Positions 1 through 13,300 of a stretch of 64,000 nucleotides of DNA are shown here, one piece after another; position 1 is the stretch's first letter; every line of letters starts with the position of its first letter. Position numbers and translations under genes: made by a program. The stretch is from Siniperca chuatsi (taxonomy: Eukaryota; Chordata; Actinopteri; Centrarchiformes; Sinipercidae): positions 23,619,206-23,683,205 of the forward strand of contig NC_058044.1 of assembly GCF_020085105.1 (NCBI RefSeq), given 5' to 3'. The notes beneath the pieces are model-generated. The model saw only the letters and a list, made by a program, of their open reading frames with translations. It was not told the DNA's origin and did no database searches.

Positions 1-178
1 TAATTCCCGATGAACTCAGGTGCTGCGACGCGTTTTTGTAAGCAAGTAAGACTTTGGAGGACCCGGCGCACTGCCCGTCCATATTACCATGAAACTGGGG
101 ACCATCTACGGTGGAGCAGCTGAGCTGGTGCGGAGCAGGGATGGAGGTGGTCTGTGCGCCGGTGGAGACGCTGCCCAT
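1..178 (-). CDS. Possible first exon of an unrecognised minus-strand gene, cut by the window edge
   Basis: Read leftwards from an ATG whose complement is at 176-178, the - strand stays open for 59 codons to the window edge. The start context is GAAATGG. The predicted peptide begins MGSVSTGAQTTSIPAPHQ and is rich in Ser, Thr and Gly. The block is more GC- and CpG-rich than the AT-rich DNA to its right, and a TATA-like box lies about 70 bases upstream. I do not recognise the protein. The + strand also has short openings here, one from an ATG at 141 to a GTAAGA donor-like site at 189, so the strand is uncertain. It could also be plain 5'-flanking DNA. Confidence 0.3.
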   Translation of the reverse strand, partial: MGSVSTGAQTTSIPAPHQLSCSTVDGPQFHGNMDGQCAGSSKVLLAYKNASQHLSSSGI

Positions 179-248
179 TTCTATCGTTGTAAGACTGTTA
201 TAGCCCGGGGTTCCCCGCAACAAACTGGACAGAATCTGTGATCTGACG

Positions 249-255
249 TTTTATA
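249..255 (-). promoter_or_regulatory. TATA-like box in front of the left-edge minus-strand open frame
   Basis: The - strand reads TATAAAA here, about 70 bases upstream of the ATG at 178. A start site 25-30 bases downstream would give a leader of about 45 bases. A 7-base match is weak evidence by itself; its spacing to the open frame is what makes it worth recording. Confidence 0.25.
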
Positions 256-473
256 GGCCTGCTCTAGCTTGTCTTTGGATGATGTCAGTTATCTTTATAG
301 GCTATCCTCAACCCCGTGGTTCATCCGCGTCATGCTGATTGGCAGAAGGGGTTGTTTTTGAGGAAACTTAATGTAGGCTAGGCCTTGGATTACTTATTTA
401 CCCATGGCATGTTTCTGAAGCCCCTTGATAACCTGAAGTGTGCGTCCAATATGATTCTATAGACTACGCAATA

Positions 474-490
474 TATTATTATTATTATTA

Positions 491-535
<45 letters not shown>

Positions 536-547
536 GCATTATTATTA
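474..547. repeat. (ATT)n microsatellite
   Basis: Trinucleotide run of ATT/TTA with only a few interruptions. The poly-leucine reading frame across it is an artefact of the repeat. Confidence 0.95.
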
Positions 548-574
548 GAAATTATAGCCTATTGCCGTGGACCT

Positions 575-860
575 ACATCTAAGTCAAGTCAAGTCAATTT
601 TATTTATATAGCCATCACAAATCACAAATTTGCCTCAGGGGGGCTTTACAATCTGTACCTCATAGGACACCCTCTGTCCTTAGACCTTCGATTCGGATAA
701 GGAAAAACGAATCCCCAAAACAGACCTTTTAACGGGGAAAAATTAAAGAAAGCTCAGGAAGAGCAACAGAGGAGGGATCCCTCTCTCAGGACGGACAGAC
801 ATGCAATTGATGACGTGTGTAGGTCTACAGAATACCAACATAATAAAATTACAGTATAAA
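575..860. repeat. Interspersed repeat of a type common in percomorph fish
   Basis: It opens with a short AGTCA tandem, then a CAATTTTATTTATATAGC start, and continues through a GGGGGCTTTACAATCTGTAC block to GAGGAGGGATCCCTCT. I recognise this arrangement as a high-copy dispersed repeat of spiny-rayed fish genomes, but cannot assign a class without a library search. Confidence 0.6.
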
Positions 861-1264
861 TTTATTGTAGGCCTACATTTGTTTTGTTTTTATTCCCAAT
901 ATTCTCACTTTTGCAAAAAAAAAAGGAAGGAAGATGTCTGCTTGATTTTGTTCTGTCTCAGGTTATCGAAGACCTAAAACCCATATACTGATATGTCAAA
1001 TATCTTTTTAATTATCTCTTGAATATAGTCTAATTAAAAACATAGATAAGCTATATTATTTTTCTCTTTTGCCAGGCTCCTGTTCCCTTTCTTCTCCTTT
1101 CTTCATACAGTAGACTATAAGCTTATATCTTGTGCCAGATTTATTATTATTCTTTTATTTTGTCTTCTTGTTGTTACCTTTCTTGTTCTGTAAATTGTTT
1201 CGGCATTTTTATCGCTTAACAAGAAAGAAAGAGTCTTTCGTAGCTCCATGGTATTGAGGCGTCC

Positions 1265-1278
1265 GTTGTCATGGTTAC
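1265..1278 (-). promoter_or_regulatory. X-box (RFX-binding) motif upstream of mycbpap
   Basis: The + strand reads GTTGTCATGGTTAC. Its complement, GTAACCATGACAAC, fits the RFX X-box consensus GTHNYYATRRNAAC at every position. It lies 114-127 bases before the mycbpap ATG. RFX factors and FOXJ1 switch on motile-cilium genes through such sites, which fits the ciliary/flagellar role of the gene. Confidence 0.65.
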
Positions 1279-1391
1279 GGTTAGAAAACATAGGCTACTT
1301 GAAGCTGAAGAGAAGCGCTAGCTTGGTTAGCACTGCTAACTGACGCTACATTAGTTGTCCGAGACTATTGCTTTAACGGTAGTTAGACCAA

Positions 1392-4300
1392 ATGAGCCGC
1401 GGGGAGTCACCGGAGAATGAGTTAAGACCTCATCCAGGTCAGCCACAACCTTCTGTGTCTCTCCTTCACCTCTGTCTGCCTCTTCGCCTCCTCTCTAACT
1501 GTAGGCTAACGTTAAGTGTTTTCGCACTGTCGCCTCTCCACCTGTGTCAGGAGCCACTGAGGACAGTGGATAGCCTGCTTTACCCCGGCTTTGTCTTACC
1601 TCTTTTTACACGGTGGGAGTGGAAGAAGTACTCAGATGTTTTACTTTAATTAGTAAAAGTAGCAATACCACAGTATAAAAATACTCTGTTACAAGTAAAA
1701 GTCCTGCGTTCAAAAATGCAGCTTGCTCATGTAGTCTGCTCAAGTAAAAGTAATAGGCTATTAGTACAGTATTAGCATCAAAATGTAGGCTACTTACAGT
1801 ATATAAAGTAAAAGTACTCGTTATGCAGAATGGCCCATGTCAGATCAAAATATATTGTTGGATAATAGTTACTGATGTACTAATGTGTACATCACTTTAC
1901 TGCTGCAGCTAATAGAGGTGCGGCTACTTTTAACCACTTCATATACTGCTGGGTAGCTTGTGAATTTCCCCCTGGAGATCAATAAAGTCTTATCTGATCT
2001 CAAACTGTAACAATACATCAAAATGTATTTGCTGATCATATTTTGTTTAATAACCTGAATATACAAAGTAACTAGTAAAGTTATCTAATACTGTAAATGT
2101 AGTGTTAGTACAATATTTCCCTCTGAAATGTAGTGGAGTACAAGTATAAAGTAGCATGAACTGGAAATACTCAAGTACAGTACAAGTACCTCCAAACTGT
2201 ACTTAAGTACAGGATTCGATTAAATGTACTCAGTTGCATTCCTCCACTGTTTTTTTAGAGTCTTTGCGGATCTGATGCCTTAATTGGGAGGGATAAATAC
2301 ACAGAATCTTAGCCAGAAAATAGGTCAATATCATCTGCTTTTGATGGATTCATTTGCAAAGACATACAAAAGTGCTTTAGCAATTTCTTTCCTCAAGGGC
2401 CAAGGGTATCTCTTGCCACCAGCAAAGCAAAGCACTTATGAGAAAAACTGTACTGAGTCTGTGAAAGGAAACACGGAGAAAGCGAAGCGAAACACTTAAA
2501 GCCAAGGACTAACACTTGTTGTTGTGGCCATGGAAACTATAATCAGGCACTGTCGGATTAAGAGAATTTAACAGAATTGCATAATCATGTCAGTGTTCCA
2601 GGGTAATCTCTTTATCTCTGCATGTGTGTGTGTGAGCACTGATGTACTTTGCGCACAATTAAGTTGAACCTCTTTTCACTTTTTGTTAAAATCAGGGCAT
2701 CACTAGTAAACAATATGTATCATTATAATCTGTGTGTGTAGAGATTACAGAGAGAGAGAGACTGTGGCACCCAGTTTGACATCACATAGCATTACTCAAA
2801 CACACACACACACACACTGTTGTCATTTTCTCTACTTTCCTCCAGAGAACAAGAAGCTAAAAACATCAGAGGAGTTGTACATCTCGGGTGATGACCAGTC
2901 CAAGAACTCTACTCTTAAAGGCGGGGGTACCCAGGCTCTGGTCATTCACCCACAGGAATTCAATAAAGTAAACCAACTTCATCCATATACACTATTTACC
3001 ATTAGTTGGAAAATGACTTTGTTCCCCAAATAAAATACAAATCATGTGTGTGTGGCATCAAGGTACTTTCATTTTAAAGCAGTGGAATGTGTAACCGAGT
3101 ATGTGATTATGACTACAGCTTCATGTACCAAAGCCACCCAAGGGCTGTCAAAAACCAGTGTTAATGGCTTGTGTGCACAAGACACAGCCAGCTGATGAAG
3201 TTAGAAATACTGTGCAAGGGGCAGTGGCTAGTCCAGTGAATCTGGACCCAGACTTTCAACCTCTGGACTACACAGGTTAGTTGTATTCCTTTGCCCTCAT
3301 GGACAATAACATACTTCTTATTGAAAGTTTTCCTGTAGCTAAAAAGACATGTTATCCTTGTCGTAATATGCATCCTTGAGGATAAAATTGCTGTTTTTTC
3401 TGTCCATACTTCTCTTTTCAGGGTCGGAAGGGCTTCGGTTTGATGACCAAGGGATGGTTCTTCCACACAGCATCCTGGGTAGTTTAGAGGATTTCAGAAG
3501 TTATCTGGAGGCCAAAGGGGAAACAGAGGTAAATTCAGAATAAATATAATGAGATCACATAAAAGGAAAATATGTACAGTATTTAAAACTTATCAGCCAA
3601 ACGTAGCTCACATTGTGTAAACTAACAAATTCAATAGCAATGCTTTGACTGTGCTGCGTTAGTCACCTCTGGTTCCTTCTATCCTCCCTCCACCATCCAG
3701 TTGGTGAAGCGAATACCAAAGTCTCACAGAGATCCTCCCTCTGAGGCCCCAGAGAGGCATCACTCTGAGGCTGTGGAGAATAGGTGCGGGATCCCTTCAG
3801 GCCACAGAAACATCCAGAGTAATGCCCTGCAGCATTGGCATACACATATGACGCAGCGCAGACGGCAGCAGGGCTTCTTATCTGGTGAGCTGATTAGTGC
3901 ACAGCAACTTGCACCAGAAAGAGATCAAATTTGCATCATTATTACAGCCTGTATACAACTGCAGGGATGTGAGAGAAGCAACAATAAGCTCATTTACCTG
4001 CATTTTTATTAACATTAACAATAGACCAGTACAGCAACAGGCATTATATTATTAAAGAAAATGTACTTGAACCTGGATCAGGTGTTTATAAATGAACAAA
4101 CCTCATACATGCATAATCTCAAATTATGTTTCTCATTTTAAACAAATTAAAGAGCAAGATATTTGCTCATTTAAAAACATGTATTTGATTTCCTAAGTAT
4201 GCATTAATGTTTCTGCCTCTTAAAAGGAAGCTTTTCCTTGCCACTGTCGCCAAGTGCTTGCTTATGGTGGGAATTGTTGGGTCTCTGTAAATAATATTAT

Positions 4301-7300
4301 AAAGAGTACAGTCTAGACCAGCTCTACTGGAAATGTGCAATGAGATGACTTCTGTTATGAATTGGCGCTATTTAAATAAAATTGAACTGAAAATGTCTCA
4401 TCTCTGTCTATCTGTCTCTCTGTTCATCTGCTGCTCTTTTCAACTCTTTCAAGACTTGCTTGGCAGGCCAGTCGAAAACTTACTGATGAACCAAGCTAAC
4501 CGTTTCAGAGAAACTCAGGAGCAGAGGGAGTTTCTAAACCAAGTCATGCCACTCATCCACTCTGGCTATGTATGACACACATTTGCTTTCTCTGGTCTAC
4601 TGTGTCTTTACTCGTCTGTCATACTCATATCTCATATTTGTTATAGTTCTACAATAACTAAAATCTCTAAAGCTCATTTTCTCTGTAGCTTCTTCATTCA
4701 TGTGTGTCTTTACTTCTATGTCTTAGGGTTACCGTGTGGGCAGTGAGTTTTGGAGTCTCCCCCAGCGTTACGGAGATGAAATGAGTGGCATCACAGCCAC
4801 TCTGACTCAGACAGAGCAGGGCAAACGGGAACCTGTCACACATGTAGTGCAACCGAGGAGCATACGCCAGGAATCAGGTACACACAGACACCTACAGTAC
4901 ACTGTGTACCAGTTTTTCCCTTCAGCCTTGTTCCTGACCCCGTTCCTCCTGATTGTGCATTCACATGAAACAAATTGGAGTACCAAATAAGTTTTAAAAA
5001 TGCTCTGTGAAGAGAGAGTTAAGCTGTCCACTTCTTTCTCTGATGAGATTTTTTTAATAACTACACTTGCCATCAAGAGTGATCCCAAAACATCTTCACT
5101 TAAGCTCACGGAAGAAGATAAATTGTAAACAAAGATAATGTACCGTAAACTGGATGTGACTGGTTGCATCCAAACAACAAAAGACAAAGAAGACCCTTTT
5201 TTGGGGGAGTCTATTCTAAACTGAGAGTGGGAAATTTTTCATCCTCTAGGAATAATTTGTGCTGAGATTCTGCGTCCAGCCTCTCGGACTTGGGACCAGA
5301 GTGCATACCTGCAGCACAAGTACCAGCAGCTCGGCGAGGTTCTACGGGACGTGGACATCAAAAACCCGGTAACATGCTTAGTCAACACATGCTGCTTTCC
5401 AGACTTGAATTTAAGCTTACAAAGTATGACACTGAATGCTGCTTTGGCTCAGTAGCACTTCTAATTAATACAATTGGTACTATTGTACCTTTGTAATAGG
5501 CCCCTGCTCCTTCTGATTCACGGTTTTAAACTCATAACATGTCCTAATGAGTTGTGAAAATGTAAAAGGTTGAAAAGGTCAAAGGTGGGTAATTAGAACC
5601 AGGCTAATAAATAGGCCGAGCCAATTGCAGATGCATCAGTATCAGCGTACAGATAATGTATGTTTGAGGTAAGCACCAGAGATTACTTTAAATTTTATTT
5701 TTCAACTGTAAAATGTCCCACTCAGCACATACCTTGGTCATAAATCAAAACAAATTCAAGGGATCCTTATGAAAGGTTTGTTTATGTTAAATCAGCCCAT
5801 ATGTCATCATCAGATATCGCCTCAAAAGTCCAGTATCTGTGGGGCTGTTTTTAAGGATTTTTTTAAGCCTATATTTATAACATGGAATGTATTATGTACT
5901 TTACAGTACAAAACAGGTTGTTACGATAGAAAGTTACAGCCATTTCCACTAAAGCCCAAGAGAGCCCACACGCAAAAAAATCCATTGATCTACCTTCATC
6001 AGGAAAATTTCTGATCCCATACAGATTTTTATCAAACTGCTCTATATAGGATCTAAGTGAACGTATAAACATGTCAAAGTTGGAGGTGTTCATTACTTTT
6101 GGCCTGGGTATATTGGTGATTGTCTGAAGACACCATTCAATCTGTAATGTAGGATGCCTCCAGCGTACCTTCTGGAGTAATTGTCTAATCCTGTGGGTCC
6201 CCCATCAGACAAAATCAATTGCACCCCACCATTTTTTAGCCTATATTTGTTTACATTTTGACAAATTGGCACCATTAAAAGTATGCCGAATTAGCTGTTA
6301 GAATTAGCAGTGCCTGTTTGCAGCGTACCCATGGCTGTACAGATAACTATCACTGGATTACTTCAATACTGAAGAAAACTTTTTCAGGCATTCTCAGGCA
6401 AATTCTGGAGTTATAAGGAGCGCCTTTTTTCTATGATTTCTAAGCGGATTGATGGATCCTTTGTTTGAGATGGACATTGTGATTGCTATTCCCTGAAAGT
6501 GTAAGTCACACTGAACCTAAAAATATTTGTATCATGTCTGTGTTTTCAGATTTTGTCATGACTCCAAGTATTGCTCCATTTTTGACGTAAATTGCACCTC
6601 CCTCTGCCCCTTCCTTGCAACTCTCCTTCTGGGGAGACGCGCCTCACATTTTTAAAAACTCTGATCTAACCTGAAAGTTGTGACGCCACAATCCAAATAA
6701 CACATTATTTACATTACATAATTTCTGTTCTCTCTAACAATGTACAAGAACCTAATTTCATATGCACAGGACGTATCTAGATTGCGCATCTTTTGTTTCA
6801 GCACAAACAACGTCATTATTGGACCACTCGTTGTCCAACCACACATCCCACTGAAGCTGCTCACACCTCAAGACTCTCTGTCTCTAGCTGCTGGAGCTGC
6901 TAGATGCTCATGATCAGTCTGTATCTTCACAAACAGCCTGTGATCATCCAGTCTTGGGCACACTGCTCTTGGTTTTCTGTACAAGGAACAAAGTATAGTA
7001 CATTGGCAAGGCAGACAAGCACATGTACATGCACGCCCACACAAATACAGATAAGCATGCAGGCTCACGGGCATAAACACACACAAAACTGTTGTGTACG
7101 GTGCACTGTTGTACAAATATGTGATGATATATTTTATTACCTGTAAAATGTACATTTAGTACACACATGCATAATGAGATTAATGAAGCACTGCAGCCCT
7201 TCCATAAATAAGTCTGTCTGTTCCCATTCGTGCTAACACAGAGACGGTACAGTTATAAAACCTGGAGCGTGTTCAGTCATAGAGTAGCACTGTTGAGTTC

Positions 7301-10300
7301 TCTGGGGTAATAGAGCCCAAGAAAAGGGACCAAACGTGCCTTACTGCTATCTCTGCATTACAATGACTCTATCAGCAGGGGCAGGAGGTTCTGGGGTAAA
7401 CACTAAACGACAAATGTGCACTTCTTTGCACAGCCAGTTCTCTTTTAATCATATTAACACTCTAAGTAACAGGTGCTGATTATGGGATGGTTTATTCAAA
7501 TTACAGATTTTTTTTTCTGGTGTCACCCTCCCCACCTCCTCCTCTCCCTATCTCACTGTGTCTTTCACACACACACACAGACACACACACACACCTGTGA
7601 CATAAGAGAAAATGGTAGCAGTGTGTTCTGTCGTGCTGGTGGCTAATGTGATGCTGAGGTGATTTTGGGGTCTGAAGTACCTTCTGAGAAACACACAGAC
7701 AGAGACAGATTGTCCTGTCAGCAGCGGACTTGTCCATGGCTTTGTGACATACATAAAAGGGGGGGGTTGCATGTTGCAGGGAATTATTAGAGAAAAGAAG
7801 AGAGAGGAAGGTAAGTAGATAAAGGAAGGTAAAGGCCTTCAATGTTACTTAAATGTGCGGAGAGGTTTGAACTACAGGTACCGGAGGGGGAAAACAATAG
7901 CAAATTGAATTTGCATTGTTTGTTTCACTCTGCCTATCACATAATATAGTGGTAGAGCTCTGTCCTCACTGATAAGTTCATGGCAACATTCAGGGGCATA
8001 GTATTGTTAGGGGAAGGGACATAAAGTAATTGCAATAAAGTATAGAGCAAATATGAATGTAAAGATTTCACTCAACCAGTTGAGAACTGGACAGTCCGTC
8101 CTGTCATTTTGAAGGTCTCATTAGACACCAAAGTTTCTCCTCTCTTGTTGTACTTTGTTGATGCAAGTAGACAGGACATGCATATCTATTGATGTTGGAA
8201 TGAAAAGGACTTTGGTTATTATATTTCAATAACAGGAACTAGAATGTTGACTGGACATACAAAGCTGACCTCTTCCTGACCACTCTGTGTCTCTTTGATT
8301 ACAGGACATCAATGGACTGGAGGTGATTGGCTCTGGCAAGCCATTCACTTTTGTCACAGTGTGTCGTAGTCCCTTAATGGTGAAGGAGGAAGAGGAAAAG
8401 GAGCACAAGAAGACGAAGGAGAACCTGTAAGAAAAAACTCTTTGCTCCACTTTACTGATTTATTAGATATTTTCCAAAGTCCAACTTTTTCTAGATTCAG
8501 TAAGTCAAAATCAGGCCAACAATGCTGCCTTATTTCAAACTGTAATGGAAATAATGGAAACCAGGCATAATCTCCACTGTTTGTTCTTATTAGCAACCTA
8601 GATATTTTGTTATTCTCAGCGCTACAGAAAAAACCGATATGGATATATTTTCCATTAATGTGGGACTCAGTTGTCCACAATGTGTTGATGTTAAATGTCC
8701 CAACATGTACTATAAACGTTATGAAAATTGTCCCTGTTTACCACTGGTCTTTACCCTTTGTCACTTTGAGGGCAGCTTGCTGATGCTAAGCTTGAAAATG
8801 TCGCTTGAATGCATCATGGCATCTTATGGTGAGATTGTCTCATTTAGGGAGGGGGCGAAGACTCAGTCTGGTCTTCAGCCTTTTCAGTCCTTTTAAGGAT
8901 CCATCCCCTGAATTGGGACACAGCTATTGACTGACTGACTTATTCACTAATTGTCTAACTCATGGACTGAGTGGTACTGCTGTCTCATTGTCTTCCACAG
9001 TGATCCACTGGCACAGTATGATGATGTACGGTCAGATGCTCTGCTCATTCCTGCCTTGAGGTTCTGTGGTCAGCTTGCTAGCTGGACTGGAAACTCTACC
9101 GCTAACCAGGTACAGAACGGCCTTTACACAGTGGGTTGGTAGGCAAGTATAAATTTCAAACCCTGACTTATGTAAATTCTCTAATATTATTACTTAACTC
9201 AGAGAAAACCAGGCTTATATTAGATACATGCTTTTATTTCTTATTTTGCTTGTTCCACAGTTAATACAAACTCAACACTTCCTCCATGTTTACCTGTTGT
9301 CTTGACATATTCAGTATAATGTCCATTTGCACAGCACTAATCCCATCAATACTGCCTGTTTCTCCGAACAATGTTAAGCTACCGTGAATGAAACTCAATA
9401 CTTTCTCCATAATTTTCATATTAAAAGTCCCTGCAGTCTTCCCTTTATAGGTAGGCTTTTAATGTGAAAAACATCAGGAAAGTTTTGTTGAATGCAGCTT
9501 GTTGATCAGGAGTACGGCAAAGAAGAAATGAATGGAATTAATTAGAGTATGAAAACATTCCTATTAAAAATAGAAAATGAGACCAGCAGAGTGGTGAGTT
9601 TAACATGACTGCTGTTGTACTGATGGAATTAGTGCTGTGGAAATGGACATTATACTAAATTTACCATGTGAGCTGTTGTAGTAGGTTACAGATAATTTCA
9701 CCCCCCTTAATGTAGAAAAGGTTTCAGTCATAGTCATCTGGACACTGTTTTCAGAATCAAGACGTTTTGGCTCCCATCCGAAAGTCATTCTCAATTGTGA
9801 CAATTGAGACGATAGAACACTCCTGGACGAATGAGAGACTACACCGTCTTACCCCCCCTTAATGTTTTTCTACCCGGCCTTTATTTGTTCGTGCTGATTA
9901 TTTGAGACTCTGATATTATTTGAATACCAGCTTTAATATGAAAATTTACACATATGCACACAGTCTGTGTCTTACAGGTATTGTGTTATTTGCTTTGCTG
10001 CCTTTGACACTTGAGATCTGTATTGCTTTGATTTGTGTCACTCATTGTTCAGGGAGAAGTAGGAATCAGTGCCACAATAATCTTTGAGGCCCTGACTGGA
10101 GAAAGAGCCTCATCCCACCTGGAGCTGCACAATGAGGGCAGCACAGCCATCTTCTACAGCTGGCAGCAACTTCCCGTACCACACAGCTTTCCTAACCTGC
10201 AAACACAAACACAGAGTCCGCACTTCTACTTCAACTCCTCCTCTGGTACACACAAACATAATCAGACACCTGCTGCCACCACTCTTACGTCATACACTGT

Positions 10301-13300
10301 TTGTCCCTGTGTCAGCCCATCATACTGTGTCTTTCAACCAGTACTCAACCCGACTTTCTGCTTTCCATTTCGTTTCCCCTCCCATCCAAGGTGTGATCCT
10401 TCCAGGTGACACCCAGCGGATGGAGTTCATATTTAAGTCCGAGGAGCCAGGCATCAAAACTGAACTGTGGCAGCTCAACACCCACCCTGTGCTGCTGCGA
10501 GGAGCCTCCATGCAGGTCACATTGAGGGGAGTAGCTCTGTTCCAGGACAAAACTGCAGACCAGAGGCTTTTCATAGAGGTGGTGTACAATTAAACTGTGT
10601 GTCTGAAAGTGAGACAGAAAGACGCATGGACAGATGGCACTAAGGTTTTTATAAACAGAAACCCATTTGTTTTTTTGTCTATGTTTCTGTTGTGTGTGCA
10701 CAAGCAGACAAAGCTGGAAAAGATAGTGTTGGTAAAACTGTGTCGGTCGATTGTGTATAAGGTGCTGCAGGGGGTCCGCACCCCAGAGAGACCCAGCTCT
10801 CCTGCAGAACTCTACATCACTGAGGAGCAGGAGTTTTTAAGAAAAAACCCCAAGGTAACTCCTATATCATGTCACACTTTTCTTAGTGATCCTTGAAGTT
10901 GTGTGTATTTTTTGTACAAACCATCTTTAGGACCTCAACTTTGCTTACAGAGAATGATCCTATACAATTTTTAATTTCTGTTTCTCATGTAGTTCATGAT
11001 GCATTGCTCATCATACATCAGGGCGGCCCGATTTCGTGTATCACTAATCTATCAGACATTTTTCTTTATACAGAGTGTTTTTGTTTATGTTTAGTTCAGT
11101 CTGAATTACACCACCTCATTCACTGTGAGATGACCCGTTAATGGACCCATTCATTTTGTTGTTCTTTCTGACATTTCACTGGCTGTACGCACGGGTATGA
11201 TTAGCCCATTATGACTGCCCCTTCCCAACCTGGATTTTATGTTAGTCCCCATTCATTTTGTACTCTACAGTTATAGTATTGCCATCATAATTCATGGAAG
11301 CTCATTAACTAATAATAGATCACAACTGCTAATTTCTTAAACCAGTAACTGTTGCCTCTACACTGTACAACAGAGGTCATGTTGCCATAGCAGTGCAATA
11401 GGAACCTGGCTTTGACTGGCTTAATTAGGAGGATTGGTCTAGTAAATGTAGAGCATGACTGTCTTAAAAGTCTCCTTAGCTATGATAGACAATAGCAATA
11501 GACATGGGAGGGAATGATTGGAAACAAACATTTAAGAGGGAAATATTATATCTTATTATAGGTTATCTAAGTTACATCTGTCTTTACCAAACATAAGGAT
11601 TATTACAGCCCTCTTTGCTTTTCACGTGGTCACATTTTATCACCACAGAGGGTGGCACACACATTTATGCTCTTCCCTTAAGGAGTGAATAAATATGATG
11701 ACATGCATCATAGTTATTAGAGGAGGATAACTATCAGTGGCGATTATCATCCTGTAGCGTGACAGTCATTCCTCTTCATGGGAGTCTAGTGGTCACATGT
11801 TTATACTTTCATTAATGCTCCATACATGATTTTAGTTGCAGTACCTTCACCATCCAGTGGGGGACCTAAAGAGACTGTGGCAAGAAGTGAATCCAGGACG
11901 CACCTGGGACCTCTCTGTTGATACACTCCGACAGGTAGAGACATTATGTAGTGTTGTGGTACATAATAACTTGGTTAGTGCAAAGAAAGTGCATGTAGCA
12001 GTAAATTTAGCAGGTTCATCCATTTAGCCGGTTATGGTCTCAAGGGCCTCTTTGAATGCACCTGTACCCTATTACACCATGATGATGCATGAAAGACATA
12101 TCATTTTTGTCCATTTATCTGTTCCTCTACTTAAGGTTGTGCTGTCTCTGCCCGAGCAAGAGTCAGCTCAGGAAAAGAGCCTGGCCCAGCTCAACTCTCT
12201 GCTTCTGCAGCTTTCTGAACCCTCCGAGCAGAAACACCACCATCTAACAGCAACAGCTGTAGGGTGAGGCATAAACACACATGAGTCATGCAGCACCTCT
12301 ATCGTAGTATCTTGGCTCTGTCATACACACACCCATGTTACACTTGCACACCCAGTGTAGCGAGCATACAGGTTATGGTGGTGTGTGGTGCCCCCTGCAG
12401 GCAGCAGCTGTGGAGGGAACTGCTGGACATGATGGCTGTTGAAGCCATGAGGCTCAGAAACCTGCTGGGCCTTCCAGAGAGAGACAAATGGATCGATAAA
12501 AAGGTGGAATCCACAATCGCTGTTGCTGGTGAGACTCACAGACTTTCTCTCACACACAGATTGGTGAAGTATTGAATTCATGCTGCTTACTACTGTGTTA
12601 TTACATCACAGATGTGGCCGATAACAAAGATGAGAAGAGTGAGAAAAAGGGAGGAGCAGCCGCCAAAGAGGAGAGGAGTGGAGCAAGGTCCAGATTGAAA
12701 GATGACAACAAAGGAGAGTCCAAGTCAGGAACAACTGAAAAATCAGTGGAGGTGAGGGGAAAAAATTGTATATGTGTTTGTGCAGCTGACTCGCTTTCGT
12801 CAACACAGAGACGGGCTTCTATAAAATGTTTTGCCACTTAGTGGCAGCAGATTCAAAAGTATTTTAATTATGAGCATGAATGAAGCATCATGTTTTGTAA
12901 GACTTGACACATCATATCAGCTGACTTTTAGCTGATCCAACCATGAGTCACCTTCATCACTTCAAACAAGCTGTCAGTTCCTCATTCATTCATCTGCCAT
13001 TCAACAATACAACTGTTGTTTTCTTGTTACTACTGACTGCCTCCACACAACCTGGCCACCTACTGCCTGCGTCTCAATAACACATATACCAACAATATTA
13101 TGTTCTATAGGCATATTTTTTTAAACAATGTCATGGTGTGTGTGTGTGTGTGTGTGTGTGTGCATGTGCGTGCATGCGTGTGGCTTCTGTTCTCCATAAC
13201 ACTAAGGTTTTACTGTGCTCTCCACTGAGCACCTGTGCCACCAACAGTTTAACCAATATTTTTAGTGTTCTTGACTAATTAAAGCTTCTGTATATATACA

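Larger units (their letters stand above)
300..1250. other. AT-rich intergenic stretch between the left-edge exon candidate and mycbpap
   Basis: I see no exon with good splice sites here. The stretch holds an (ATT)n microsatellite and an interspersed repeat, listed separately, plus T-rich unique-looking sequence from about 870 to 1230. Confidence 0.5.

Noticed and set aside
141..188. A + strand first exon (ATG at 141, GTAAGA donor at 189) as an alternative mycbpap start
   Set aside because: It ends in phase 0 while mycbpap exon 2 needs one leading base, so it cannot be joined in frame.
10597..10896. A 99-residue frame starting at 10597 as a separate gene
   Set aside because: Only its second half is real: it is mycbpap exon 13. 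The first half is intron 12.
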